NCBI RefSeq assembly: GCF_003967535.1
Contig: NZ_BIFR01000001.1
Span: forward strand, 3,223,001-3,287,000
Length of the DNA: 64,000 nucleotides
Direction of reading: 5' to 3'
Source of the DNA: Tengunoibacter tsumagoiensis
Lineage (GTDB): Bacteria; Chloroflexota; Ktedonobacteria; Ktedonobacterales; Ktedonobacteraceae
In this document: positions 46,213-55,055 of the stretch, piece after piece
Layout of the letters: each line of letters begins with the position of its first letter
Position numbering within the stretch: the first letter of the stretch is position 1
Notes under the pieces: model-generated
Told to the model about the DNA's origin: nothing
The model's input: only the letters and a program-made list of their open reading frames with translations
Database searches by the model: none
Position numbers and translations under genes: made by a program

Positions 46213-46359
46213 GAAACGCTCTCCTTTGAAAAATGAATCTATTTGCACTGTGGTGGCAGGCACTATCTGTCAGGTTGACAGAGAATAGCTAAAGCTCAAT
46301 CAGGATCAGAATACGTACGCTCTCCTGGAGAAAGATGATATCTCTTCCCAATGGAGATG

Positions 46360-47688
46360 CTAATAGAGAAACGACGTATTGGGGTCCTGGTAGCTCCAAC
46401 CAACCTGTGTATCATTCCCTTTATCAACCAGTGTTGGGGGGTCCTGTGGTGAGCCCTGCGCATCGACGGTCAGGGTATACAAGCCTTTTGCCAGCGTTTT
46501 TGTTCGCCCATTGGTCAAAAAAGCAAGATGGCGGCTATCGGAGGCCCAGAGATTATTTGTAGCAGGCTGTAAAAGCGTCTGTACAGTTATCTGAGCGGTC
46601 TGTGCACCTCCTGTGGTTGTGGCATCGGCAGTATCGCTGACGACGATCTTCTGCTGATGATTTGAGAGATTCATTACCGTTAGCGTATGTGGTCCATCGA
46701 GCAGCAGGAAATGGCTGTCAGGTGACCAATACACAGCGGCTTCTTTTTCACCTGAAAATGAGAAACTCATCAGATCATGACCAGTGAGAGTCTCTGGTAT
46801 AGTCACGAACGTATAGGTTGAATCGCTCCGATAAAGCACTGCCTTGCCATCAGGTGACCAGGAAAATTGTTCACATGTGCAGTCAGCAATAACGGTCGTC
46901 TGACCCGTGAGGTCGGCCAAAATAAGATGGATGCTGTGTGAAGATGAGCCTGAATCTGGCAGCGCATACAGATAACTCTGATTTTGATGGTGCGGGCGCC
47001 AGAGGATACGTTCTAATGAAGCGATCAGTGGGTGGCCAGCCAGAGCTTCATGGGTCAGCGCCTGACGTTCAGTACCGGCAAGCGTTGTGGTAAAGATCCC
47101 TTGCTCATCGTTGCCGACCAGTCTGGGCGTTCTGTCATCATAGGAGAGCGAAGGGATTGAATAGCTATCAGGAAAGGACTTGACCGCGATCCCACCCGGT
47201 TGATCATTCTGTGAGATCCACCAGGCATTATTAAGCGGATTCCCAGTTGTCTCTACTGTACTCTGTCGGTAGATCAGGCGTGTCCCTGTAGGGGTCCATT
47301 GAGCATTGCTGTAGCGCACAGAGGCATTTGAGAACGCAATGGGAATAGGAGTGCCCCCATCAACGCCTAGCGTATTGATTGTACCTGGAAGATCAGGAAT
47401 GAGACCAGTCGCAGACTGATGCGAAAGAGACTTTCCTTTCGCTGTGTGGGCAAAGCTGCTATCCAATGTCCGGTAGGCCAGAATCTGATGTGTCGGTGAC
47501 CAGCTATACCCAATCACAGGGTCCCCCTGTGACACGATAGCAAAGGCATTCGCGCCATCTGGATCAACCGTCCAGAGTTGCCCATCGCGTAGAAATGTCA
47601 GGATAGTGCTGCCCAGATGGCCTGGCTTGCACGCAGCCAGACTCATACTAACAAGCAATAGCAGCAAAACAAGGCGTTGCTTCTTCAT
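46360..47688 (-). CDS. Lipoprotein with WD40/TolB-like beta-propeller repeats
   Basis: The 442-residue protein has a short lipoprotein signal (LLLLLVSMSLAAC, Cys20). The rest is built of repeats of the TolB/PD40 type: YSWSPTHQILAYR, AQWTPTGTRLIYRQ, FSWSPDGKAVLYRS, VYWSPDSHFLLLDG and WASDSRHLAFLT. These mark a six- or seven-bladed propeller outside the cell. Its ligand is unknown. No Shine-Dalgarno is seen, and the promoter at 47696-47724 suggests a leaderless mRNA. A start 12 codons earlier is possible but would begin in the promoter. Confidence 0.85.
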   Translation of the reverse strand: MKKQRLVLLLLLVSMSLAACKPGHLGSTILTFLRDGQLWTVDPDGANAFAIVSQGDPVIGYSWSPTHQILAYRTLDSSFAHTAKGKSLSHQSATGLIPDLPGTINTLGVDGGTPIPIAFSNASVRYSNAQWTPTGTRLIYRQSTVETTGNPLNNAWWISQNDQPGGIAVKSFPDSYSIPSLSYDDRTPRLVGNDEQGIFTTTLAGTERQALTHEALAGHPLIASLERILWRPHHQNQSYLYALPDSGSSSHSIHLILADLTGQTTVIADCTCEQFSWSPDGKAVLYRSDSTYTFVTIPETLTGHDLMSFSFSGEKEAAVYWSPDSHFLLLDGPHTLTVMNLSNHQQKIVVSDTADATTTGGAQTAQITVQTLLQPATNNLWASDSRHLAFLTNGRTKTLAKGLYTLTVDAQGSPQDPPTLVDKGNDTQVGWSYQDPNTSFLY

Positions 47689-47695
47689 ATACTGG

Positions 47696-47724
47696 AGTAT
47701 GCGAGGAGGAGAGAAAAATGTCAA
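47696..47724 (-). promoter_or_regulatory. Promoter placed for a leaderless mRNA
   Basis: On the minus strand TTGACA (47724-47719), 17 bases, CATACT (47701-47696). Only 7 bases separate the -10 from the ATG at 47688, so transcription should begin at or next to the start codon. Confidence 0.6.
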
Positions 47725-47796
47725 GTAGGAAAGGAGACGGTGGCGATGAAAAGATCATCGACACCGTTCCGAAGAAGAAGAGAGAGTGTGCAAATG

Positions 47797-48933
47797 TTAA
47801 TGGGATGGATTTACTGCAGCAAAGCGCTGTTGGAAACCCAGGCCAAACGCAGTGGGGGTTCCATTATAGTCGCTGATCAATGAAGGGAACGAGCTACAAT
47901 CGTAGGTATCCCAGGCCCAGCCCAGGTAACCAACGCCGTGTTGGTCAGCCCAATCCATAGCACTATCCACAAAGCCATGCTGGCAGTCATTCTCACCTAA
48001 CTCACCAAAGACCACAGGAATCTGAGCCACAACTGGCCCAATGATCTGGTTATAGCAAGTAGAATCTTTACAGCCAGAGAAATTGTAGATGTGTGAAGAG
48101 GCCATCAAATTATGGGCTGGATCAGTGGGCAGTGCATCGAGAATACCCCCCAGCCAGTTAGCATAGCCAAGTCCACCCAGCATAATCACATTTTTTGACC
48201 CGGTGCTGCGAACCGTATCTACCAGAGTCTGCATACCAGCCGCAGCATAATCAATCTCGGGGCAGGATGCAGAATTGGGAGCGGAACTTCCATTCTTCCA
48301 GCAATCCCAGTTGCTCGTGGGGTAAGGCTCATTGAAGAGATCGAAGATGACAGAACGATCATATTTAAAGAGATCAGCAACCGAGTGCCAGAATTCAATG
48401 GAATGATCGGCATCGGGCATCGAACGCTGTCCAATGGCGATCGTTGTGCCTGGCGCAGTCCAATGAAGATCTAAAACAGGAATAATCCCACGCGAATTAA
48501 GCAAGATGACATATTGAGCAATCGCAGCGCGATAGGTAAGACCACCGTAGGCAGGCTGAACGCCATTGATGCCCAACCAGCAATCTTCATTGAGAGGGAT
48601 ACGGACAGTGTTGATATGCCATTTGGCCATTGCATCGACCGAGGCCGCATCATTTGGACCATCAAAGATGCCTGCATTATTGACACATTTGTATTCAGTG
48701 CCCGAGCGATTCACGCCAAGCAAGCGAATAGATTTGCCATCGGCACCAACGAGCTGATTTCCATTGACATGAAGATCGAAGATATTCAAGATTGAACTGG
48801 GAGGTGTTGACACAGACCTTGCCTGGGCCACATTTGTCATGGAGGGTACGAGGCTAAAGAGCAGGGTACAGAGGAAGATGAGTCCTCCTTGTAAGAGCCT
48901 GCGCTGGAAACGAAGGTACATCAGTGTGCTCAC
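47797..48933 (-). CDS. Secreted GH5-family glycoside hydrolase (cellulase-like)
   Basis: The 378-residue enzyme has an N-terminal signal peptide (about 1-38: basic start, LIFLCTLLFSLVPS, AQARS). The GH5 barrel shows LLGVNRSGTEY, NTVRIPLNEDCW, IPVLDLHW, the acid/base in VIFDLFNEP (E202) and the nucleophile in PVVFGELGE (E311), plus LGWAWDTYDC. GH5 members cleave beta-glucans such as cellulose or mannan. Seven or more Cys suggest disulfides. The start is GTG at 48933, with an ATG four codons in. An internally deleted paralogue lies 266 bases upstream. The nearby sugar importer and LacI regulator suggest uptake of its products. Confidence 0.9.
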   Translation of the reverse strand: MSTLMYLRFQRRLLQGGLIFLCTLLFSLVPSMTNVAQARSVSTPPSSILNIFDLHVNGNQLVGADGKSIRLLGVNRSGTEYKCVNNAGIFDGPNDAASVDAMAKWHINTVRIPLNEDCWLGINGVQPAYGGLTYRAAIAQYVILLNSRGIIPVLDLHWTAPGTTIAIGQRSMPDADHSIEFWHSVADLFKYDRSVIFDLFNEPYPTSNWDCWKNGSSAPNSASCPEIDYAAAGMQTLVDTVRSTGSKNVIMLGGLGYANWLGGILDALPTDPAHNLMASSHIYNFSGCKDSTCYNQIIGPVVAQIPVVFGELGENDCQHGFVDSAMDWADQHGVGYLGWAWDTYDCSSFPSLISDYNGTPTAFGLGFQQRFAAVNPSH

Positions 48934-49198
48934 TTTCTTTCCAATCTCTCTGCAGAGAAAATTGGACCTGATCTATCAATAGTGTTTGTGAAGAAGCCAC
49001 AGAATATCATCCGCGCATTATGACGATCGGACGTCAGCAGCGTGCGTGTCCAGGACGGTGCATTTCATCTCTCTGCCAGATGCATGGATAATATCCTGAA
49101 GCTCATTTATCGATTACTCTTGTCGAACATTTCTTTTCACTCAACAGCATGTCCGACTATCGAGATGAAGCGTCACGTAGCGACAAGAGGCAATCTTC

Positions 49199-49531
49199 TT
49201 ATGAAAGAGAACCAAGATGATCGCGGAAGCCAGCGCCAAATTGTGTTGCTGTGCCATCGTAGTCCGAGATGAGAGAAGGGAAGGAGCTGCAATTATTGAC
49301 GCATTTGTATTCAGAGCCTGAGCGATTGACACCTAAGAGGCGAACGGAGTCCCCATTCCCATTGAGCAACTGGTTGCCCGAGACATGCAGACCGTAGATG
49401 GTTGAGAGAGAGGTGCTGTCAGGGCTTGCATGGGCTTTTTTCAGTGAAGGTTGAGTTACGAGCGTAAAGGCAAACACACTACCAGCCAGGCAGAGAGTGA
49501 GACAGATCCGTGCAACTGGGTGATTTCTCAT
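49199..49531 (-). pseudogene. GH5 paralogue with an in-frame internal deletion
   Basis: The remaining frame encodes 110 residues: a signal peptide, the N-terminal strand GLHVSGNQLLNGNGDSVRLL, then SEYKCVNN joined directly to CSSFPSLISDYDGT, the C-terminal end of the same enzyme type. Compared with the intact gene at 47797-48933, about 259 codons including both catalytic Glu are missing; the junction is at about 49289-49292. The frame stays open and the ribosome site AAGGAGCG before the ATG at 49531 is good. So a secreted fragment could still be made, but it cannot be a GH5 enzyme. Confidence 0.85.
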
Positions 49532-49944
49532 AAGAACGCTCCTTGTTCTATCAATCCACAATGACTACGAGCCAGGATAATGAAAAGCAAACGCCGCTTT
49601 TCTTGTTGCAGTGTCCATTTTATTTCTGAAATAAACCGGAATAAATCCAGAGATATTCGGTGGTAATCTGTCACTAAAACAAAGAGTAAAGAGAAAATCA
49701 TCACTTGTCAAGGGGGTATTCGCTTGTTTTCTCTCCTTCCAGGAAAAAAGGGCCTTTCTTTTATGGTCTATTCAACCGGTGTGTTTATGAAAGATATCTG
49801 TTCTCTAACCGGAAAATTGATGCTGTGGAGTATTGACATTCTAGTTTTTTTCCGGTTATACTTGCTCTTACTGGCGCACCAAGTACAACTAAGCTGAAGG
49901 TGTGAGTTGGGAATAAGAGCGGCGTCATTGAAGGAAGAAGTAGC
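49532..49944 (+). promoter_or_regulatory. lacI promoter region with four CCGG-centred sites
   Basis: The promoter is TTGACA (49833-49838), 18 bases, TATACT (49857-49862). CCGG cores flanked by A or T runs lie at 49636-49639, 49776-49779, 49809-49812 and 49852-49855; the last is inside the promoter, so autoregulation is likely. The first may also serve the GH5 pseudogene on the other strand. No gene is seen in this 413-base gap. Confidence 0.65.
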
Positions 49945-50973
49945 GTGAGTAATCAGAGAGAAACCAATGAAGTTCCTCGTACCGTCATCAGCGATATTGC
50001 AGAGCGGTCCGGGGTCTCGGCAACCACCGTTTCGCGTGTCTTAAACGGGCATAAAGATGTCTCAGCGGCCACGCGCAATAAAGTGATGCAATATATTAAA
50101 GAGCTTGGGTATGTCTCTCATCGCACATCACGCACATCTTCTGCTCAACTTGGCATCACTGTTCCCATGTTCAATAACTATTTTGGAAAAATCATCGAAG
50201 GAGTCTATGAAGCATTGCAGGGGCGCAATGCACAATTATTGCCTATTCGCACCAATAACTATTACGATGCTGAAGTAAGTCAGGTGCAGCAACTCATGAA
50301 CCAGGAGATTAGCGGTATGATCTTTACTTTACCGCAAGAGAATGCTGATGAGTTGTTACGAATCAAGCAAAAAGGACTTCCATTTGTGGTGGCTGATCCC
50401 TTTCGTTTATTACCGGATGAGATCCCAACGATTATGGTTGAAAATATTTCGGCCAGTATGATTGCAACGGAGCATCTTTTAAAGTTAGGGCATCGCCGTA
50501 TCGGGGTCATTACGGGTCCTCCAGACTGGAAGACCACGATTGATCGCACAACCGGGTATTATGCAGCTCTGGCCTCGGCTGGCATCCCAATTGATCCTGT
50601 CTTAATCTGTGAAGGACGTTGGCAGGCAGACAGCGGCGATGAAGCAGCCAGACAATTACTGGCCTTACCTGAGCCACCTACCGCCATCTTTGCATTTAAT
50701 GATGATATGGCAATTGGAGCCATCTATGCTGTTCACGCATCAGGCTTGCGTGTGCCAGAGGATATTTCTGTCGTTGGGTGCGATGATGCGCTCGATGATC
50801 TTCCCTATGCATTGCCCCCACTGACAACTATTCATCAACCATTAAGGGAGATTGGACGCATCGCAGTTGATGTTCTCTATCGGATTATGCAACAGCAACC
50901 GCTTGAAGCAACACATATTAAACTTTCTGCGCGCCTTATTGTCCGTCATTCAACAGGACCTCGTAAACAATAA
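49945..50973 (+). CDS. LacI-family transcriptional regulator
   Basis: The 342-residue repressor has the LacI HTH at about 15-60 (TVISDIAERSGVSATTVSRVLNGHKDVSAATRNKVMQYIKELGY, in pieces) and a sugar-binding type I PBP domain with GITVPMFNNYFGKIIEGVYEAL, HRRIGVITGP, AIFAFNDDMAIGAI and VVGCDDA. The start is GTG at 49945 with GAAGGAAG upstream. The sugar importer that follows and the CCGG operators on both sides make it the probable local regulator, released by a sugar or oligosaccharide. Confidence 0.93.
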   Translation: MSNQRETNEVPRTVISDIAERSGVSATTVSRVLNGHKDVSAATRNKVMQYIKELGYVSHRTSRTSSAQLGITVPMFNNYFGKIIEGVYEALQGRNAQLLPIRTNNYYDAEVSQVQQLMNQEISGMIFTLPQENADELLRIKQKGLPFVVADPFRLLPDEIPTIMVENISASMIATEHLLKLGHRRIGVITGPPDWKTTIDRTTGYYAALASAGIPIDPVLICEGRWQADSGDEAARQLLALPEPPTAIFAFNDDMAIGAIYAVHASGLRVPEDISVVGCDDALDDLPYALPPLTTIHQPLREIGRIAVDVLYRIMQQQPLEATHIKLSARLIVRHSTGPRKQ

Positions 50974-50975
50974 CA

Positions 50976-51023
50976 GAAGCCTTCGCTTCCTGGTTTTTCT
51001 CAAGACTGCTTGAGAGAACATAC
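50976..51023 (+). terminator. Terminator region after lacI
   Basis: A GAAGC-CTTC-GCTTC stem with GGTTTTT after it is followed by a second stem, TCTCAAG/CTTGAGA (50998-51004, 51009-51015) and more T-rich sequence. Confidence 0.55.
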
Positions 51024-51073
51024 TTTGTTGTCTTTTTTCTCAGGCATCGTCTTTCGTTAGCTCTGACATGTGT

Positions 51074-51107
51074 TTGACAGTAAATACGGATTTCAATTAA
51101 ACCGGTT
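51074..51107 (+). promoter_or_regulatory. Importer promoter with LacI-type operator
   Basis: TTGACA at 51074-51079 is followed 17 bases later by TTAAAC (51097-51102), a poor -10. The perfect palindrome AACCGGTT (51100-51107) overlaps the -10 and matches the CCGG sites upstream of lacI. Repression by LacI fits this geometry. Confidence 0.6.
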
Positions 51108-51166
51108 GTCCTATTGTGTTGTCATGATTTTTTAACCCACTTTCATTGGAGAAAGAAAGGTACACC

Positions 51167-52879
51167 ATGTCTCAAGTTGACTCATCTATTCAATCCTCTC
51201 GTTTGTTTGCATCTGAGCAGCCTGCTAGCGTCCTTCAGCAACCTTTGAATCGTCGTCGTATGTTAAAACTTCTGGGGGCTACAACGGCCGTTACTGCTGG
51301 TGGCGGAATTTTAGCGGCCTGTGGAGGTACCTCTGATACAACGGTACAGGTAACCCTCCAGGCCTCAGGTGCCTGGCCGATTAATTCGATGCCGACTGCG
51401 GATGCTCAGGCGAAAGATCCTTTCCAGAAGGCTTATGCTGATTGGTTGCAGAGCTGGCTGAAGAAGAATGCAGGCGTAAAGATTAAGGCCAGTAGTGCGA
51501 ATATCTGGGACCCACAGGCGCTGTCAACTGCGATTAGTACAGGGACAGCCGCAACCTGGTATCTGGCCAGCGTGATTGGCGGTGATGATGCAGGAACCCG
51601 CGCAGTCTTTGCACGTGGATTGGCAGCTGATACAACAGATCTCTTCAGCCACTATGCTTCGCAGATGCCTTTGTCTGCCTATGCTGCCGATGCCTGGAAG
51701 AACCTCTGGCACTTGAATGGTCACTATTATGGTGCGCCTGGAGATTATTTCCCTGGCCGTGGTGTCTACTACCGGCGTGATCTTTTGAAAGAGGCTGGCC
51801 TGGAGGAACCAAAGGTTGGCTGGACCTGGCAAGATCTGCGGACCCTGGCGAAAGGGTTGACGACTAGTAAGCGCAAAGGTATTGTCTTCCAGAAGAACGC
51901 TCTTTCTTACCTCCTGTCAACCTATCAATTTGATGCGTTAACCATGATCCCTCTGAATACTGGCTCGAACTGGCACTGGAAATATGACTATTCCTCTAAA
52001 GCAGATGAATGGGCGAAGATTGTTTCTATCTATCGTGGTATGGTCTTCGATGATCAGAGCGTGCTTCAAGATGTCACCTATGGTGAGACCGATGCTGAAA
52101 AGGCGTTCTTCCGTGGCGATGTTGCGATGGCGGAAATGCATTCTTCCTTCTTTACACATCCTGTATTAGGTGATCCCAGTTCACCATTGGCTCTGGCCCA
52201 GCAATTAAAGAAGCCTCTGGATGAGGTTGTGGGGTATGTGATTGATCCAGTGGCACCAAATGGTGCCTTTGGTGCCACACAGGGAAGCCTTGGGGTCGTC
52301 TCCTTTGATCCCCATCTCAGTTCCGCTGGTCTGGAGAAGGCCTTTAAGCTCTATTGCGACTTCTGGCTGATCGATGGTGTGGTGGCCTGTAACCAGGCGT
52401 CCTATAAGGCTCAGCCAACGCCAGAGAATGCCCAGAGCATCTACCAATCCGTTACGCCAACCAATAAGGCCAATGGCTCGATCCCAGGCATCCCTGGTAC
52501 GAGCGAGACCTATTGGGGAACCAATGTGGTCGCCTCGTTATTGGAAGGGACGAAAGTTCCTCTGGTGCCAAACTACTCGCTCTATGTACCAGCCGAGCAG
52601 GTTGCTGGTCCTCCTCAACAGGCAGTCAATGATGCAATCACGAAGCTGGCTTTCTATCAGCAAGATGTGAAAGGTATCCTGACGGACCTTGAGAGTACGC
52701 GCAACCAGCAGGCTGCTAGCTTGCCTTCAAGTGCCTCGCAGGATGATTTCAATAAAGGTGCAAAGAACTACTATCGTGCGCTCGCTACTTTCTGGCAGAA
52801 GAATGCCCCTGATTACTATCAGAATGAATATCTGCCCTGGTACCAGAAGTCTGTTCAGCCTTTGCTTGGTAAGATTTAG
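51167..52879 (+). CDS. Sugar ABC transporter substrate-binding lipoprotein, Tat signal
   Basis: The 570-residue protein carries a Tat-type signal with R29-R30-R31 before MLKLLGA, and a lipobox ILAAC (Cys52), so it is likely exported folded and lipidated. The mature part is a type II (MalE-like) binding fold: VYYRRDLLKEAGLEEPKVGWTWQDLR is typical of the family. It is longer than the usual 430 residues, as seen for oligosaccharide binders. Start 51167 follows GAAAGG; the frame is open from 51146. Two permease genes follow. Confidence 0.9.
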   Translation: MSQVDSSIQSSRLFASEQPASVLQQPLNRRRMLKLLGATTAVTAGGGILAACGGTSDTTVQVTLQASGAWPINSMPTADAQAKDPFQKAYADWLQSWLKKNAGVKIKASSANIWDPQALSTAISTGTAATWYLASVIGGDDAGTRAVFARGLAADTTDLFSHYASQMPLSAYAADAWKNLWHLNGHYYGAPGDYFPGRGVYYRRDLLKEAGLEEPKVGWTWQDLRTLAKGLTTSKRKGIVFQKNALSYLLSTYQFDALTMIPLNTGSNWHWKYDYSSKADEWAKIVSIYRGMVFDDQSVLQDVTYGETDAEKAFFRGDVAMAEMHSSFFTHPVLGDPSSPLALAQQLKKPLDEVVGYVIDPVAPNGAFGATQGSLGVVSFDPHLSSAGLEKAFKLYCDFWLIDGVVACNQASYKAQPTPENAQSIYQSVTPTNKANGSIPGIPGTSETYWGTNVVASLLEGTKVPLVPNYSLYVPAEQVAGPPQQAVNDAITKLAFYQQDVKGILTDLESTRNQQAASLPSSASQDDFNKGAKNYYRALATFWQKNAPDYYQNEYLPWYQKSVQPLLGKI

Positions 52880-52942
52880 GCGGATCGAGAGATGTTCTAC
52901 ATAGTTTGAGATGAAGACAGATGTGGGCAGATCCTTCAGCGA

Positions 52943-52978
52943 TGAGGGGTTTGCTCATTCTGTAGTTCTCCCCCCTCA
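52943..52978 (+). other. Hairpin between binding protein and permease genes
   Basis: TGAGGGG (52943-52949) and CCCCTCA (52972-52978) pair exactly, in the 118-base gap. It may raise the ratio of binding protein to permease, as at livJ-livH. Confidence 0.5.
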
Positions 52979-52997
52979 GTAAAGAAGGATAGCTGGT

Positions 52998-53930
52998 ATG
53001 TCAAATTATGCATCCAATCTTTCAGTAGAGAGCGTTCAAGAGGTCGTGGAAGAGGAGAGTGCTGCGCCAAAGTTACGACGCCGCAATCGGATCGAGACCT
53101 GGCTGTTTCTTGTGCCAGCTCTGGTGCTTCAATTAGCCTGGGGAACCTATCCTCTGATTGTCTCGTTTATTCTCAGCCTAACCGATGCGCAACCAATTCT
53201 TCCCAGTAAGTTTACTGGATTGCAAAGTTATTGGCGTGTCTGGAACGATCCTCTCGTGGCTAAGGCCTTTCAGGTGACGTTGTGGTATGCCGTCATCTCC
53301 ATTGCCTTGACTTTTCTGATCCCAATTATTATCTCCATTCTGTTGCTGGAGATGCCTCCCAGAGTGATGCGATGGATGATGTTGCTCTGGTTTTTACCCT
53401 TGAGCTCTATTGGTAGTACGGTCTTATGGAAGTATCTTTATGATGCAAACTCAGGGCTGTTTGAATATATTGCAACTGCTCTCTTGCATCTGCCCAGGCA
53501 GCAATTTTTGGGGAACTCAGGTCAGGTCTTGTTCTGGCTGGCTTTTCCCTGGTTTCTCCTGTCCAGCCCCGGTCTTATCTATCTGGCGAGCTTGCAAAGT
53601 ATTCCTCAATCGTATTATGAGGCCGCTGAAGTTGAGGGGGCTAGCTTTATACGCAAAATCTGGACGGTTACCTTGCCGCGTTTGCGCCCTATCATCTCTG
53701 TTCTGCTTACATTTTCGATTATCAATTCGCTGCAAGAGTTTGCCTGGCCGAGAATTATGACCAATGGAGAGCCTGCAGGCGCCAGCCGTACCGTCGTGAT
53801 GTATCTCTATCAGTATCTTCTGGATCAACGTTTTGCAGATGCGACTGCCCTGGCGGTCTTCCTCTTCCTGCTTATTATGGCTCTGGTAATCCTCTCACGC
53901 TTCTTAATCAAAGAAGATCCGGATGCGTAA
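52998..53930 (+). CDS. Sugar ABC permease, MalF/UgpA-like
   Basis: The 310-residue permease has about six helices after a 35-residue hydrophilic N-terminus. The cytoplasmic coupling loop reads YYEAAEVEGASFIRKIWTVTLPRLRP, matching the EAA motif. NSLQEFAWPRIMTNGEP is the typical following segment. It pairs with the second permease 57 bases downstream to form the channel for the sugar bound by the upstream lipoprotein. Confidence 0.92.
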   Translation: MSNYASNLSVESVQEVVEEESAAPKLRRRNRIETWLFLVPALVLQLAWGTYPLIVSFILSLTDAQPILPSKFTGLQSYWRVWNDPLVAKAFQVTLWYAVISIALTFLIPIIISILLLEMPPRVMRWMMLLWFLPLSSIGSTVLWKYLYDANSGLFEYIATALLHLPRQQFLGNSGQVLFWLAFPWFLLSSPGLIYLASLQSIPQSYYEAAEVEGASFIRKIWTVTLPRLRPIISVLLTFSIINSLQEFAWPRIMTNGEPAGASRTVVMYLYQYLLDQRFADATALAVFLFLLIMALVILSRFLIKEDPDA

Positions 53931-53986
53931 GGATGACCTCAACTGAGATGTGAAGGCTGTTTTATGAAGAAAGGGTGATGAAGACT

Positions 53987-54994
53987 ATGGCACTGTTTCC
54001 AACTGTTGGACGTAAACAACCATTGATACGTTTTTCCTGGTGGTGTGTGGCGCTTCTTCTCTCGCTTGGCGTGATCATACATTTGATTCCTTTTTATTTT
54101 ATGATCACTTCATCGTTGAAAACAGGGACTGAGACGCTGGCAAATCCCCCAACCATCTGGCCGCAACATGTGACGTTTGCTGCCTGGATGTTAGTTCTTA
54201 ATATTGCATCAGGGGCCGGGACGCTGATGCCAGAACCGTTCTATCTCTATCTCTGGAATTCGCTTTATATGACGGTTTTGACGATCCTCATTTCCTTGCC
54301 GATTACGTCGATGGCGGCTTATGCCAACAGTAAACTACAACGTGGGCCAGCGGCCCGTTGGACGTTTGTCTACCTGATCTCGATGCTGATGGTTCCTCAG
54401 GTAACGACGCTGATCCCATCAGTCTTTTTGACGCTCCATTTTCCGTTTGCTTTTCCACGTCTTCCTACGTTTGATAGCGGTGATCCTTATCCCTCTCTCC
54501 AGATCTGGGATACGCCTCTGGCTGTGATTATTCCGAGCCTGTTTAATGGCTTCAATTTTCTGATTTTTAAGGGCTTTTTTGATAGCATTCCGACTTCCGT
54601 TATTCAGGCGGCTCGCGTGGATGGTGGTTCTGAGTTTAATATCTTTCGCCGCATCGTTGTTCCAATGAGTGTTCCGGTCTTTGCGGCTGCCGCCTGGCTA
54701 CAATTTAGCTCGCTCTGGGATGGAAATTTCAACTTCTTATGGTCGTCTCTGGTCTTACGTAGTCCTGACAAGTTGCCTACATCAGTGGCTATCTACACGC
54801 TGATTAATACGTTTACACAGCAGGGAACGACCTCAACGACGCTGGCTGAATCGCAGAAGACGCTTTTGGAGCAAGGACTGACCTGGAATGGGCTGATGGT
54901 TCTGGGTTTACTCCAAACAATCCCCATTTTTGTGATGTTCCTGGTCTGTCGCAATTATCTCTTGAGTGGTATTCGTATTCGCGGTCTGAAATAG
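53987..54994 (+). CDS. Sugar ABC permease, MalG/UgpE-like
   Basis: The 335-residue permease has about six helices and an EAA-type loop SVIQAARVDGGSEFNIFRRIVVPMSVP. HLIPFYFMITSSLKTGTETLANPPTIWPQHVT is the MalG-type N-terminus. AAAGGG 11 bases before the ATG at 53987 supports that start; the upstream GTG (53975) and ATG (53978) are too close to it. No ATPase gene is present in the cluster, so a shared MsmK/UgpC-type ATPase encoded elsewhere is expected. Confidence 0.92.
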   Translation: MALFPTVGRKQPLIRFSWWCVALLLSLGVIIHLIPFYFMITSSLKTGTETLANPPTIWPQHVTFAAWMLVLNIASGAGTLMPEPFYLYLWNSLYMTVLTILISLPITSMAAYANSKLQRGPAARWTFVYLISMLMVPQVTTLIPSVFLTLHFPFAFPRLPTFDSGDPYPSLQIWDTPLAVIIPSLFNGFNFLIFKGFFDSIPTSVIQAARVDGGSEFNIFRRIVVPMSVPVFAAAAWLQFSSLWDGNFNFLWSSLVLRSPDKLPTSVAIYTLINTFTQQGTTSTTLAESQKTLLEQGLTWNGLMVLGLLQTIPIFVMFLVCRNYLLSGIRIRGLK

Positions 54995-55055
54995 TGAAAA
55001 GTTAATGCTTTGGAGGTACAAAGCGGAGCTGAGCATCAAGAAAGGAGCACGAGAA

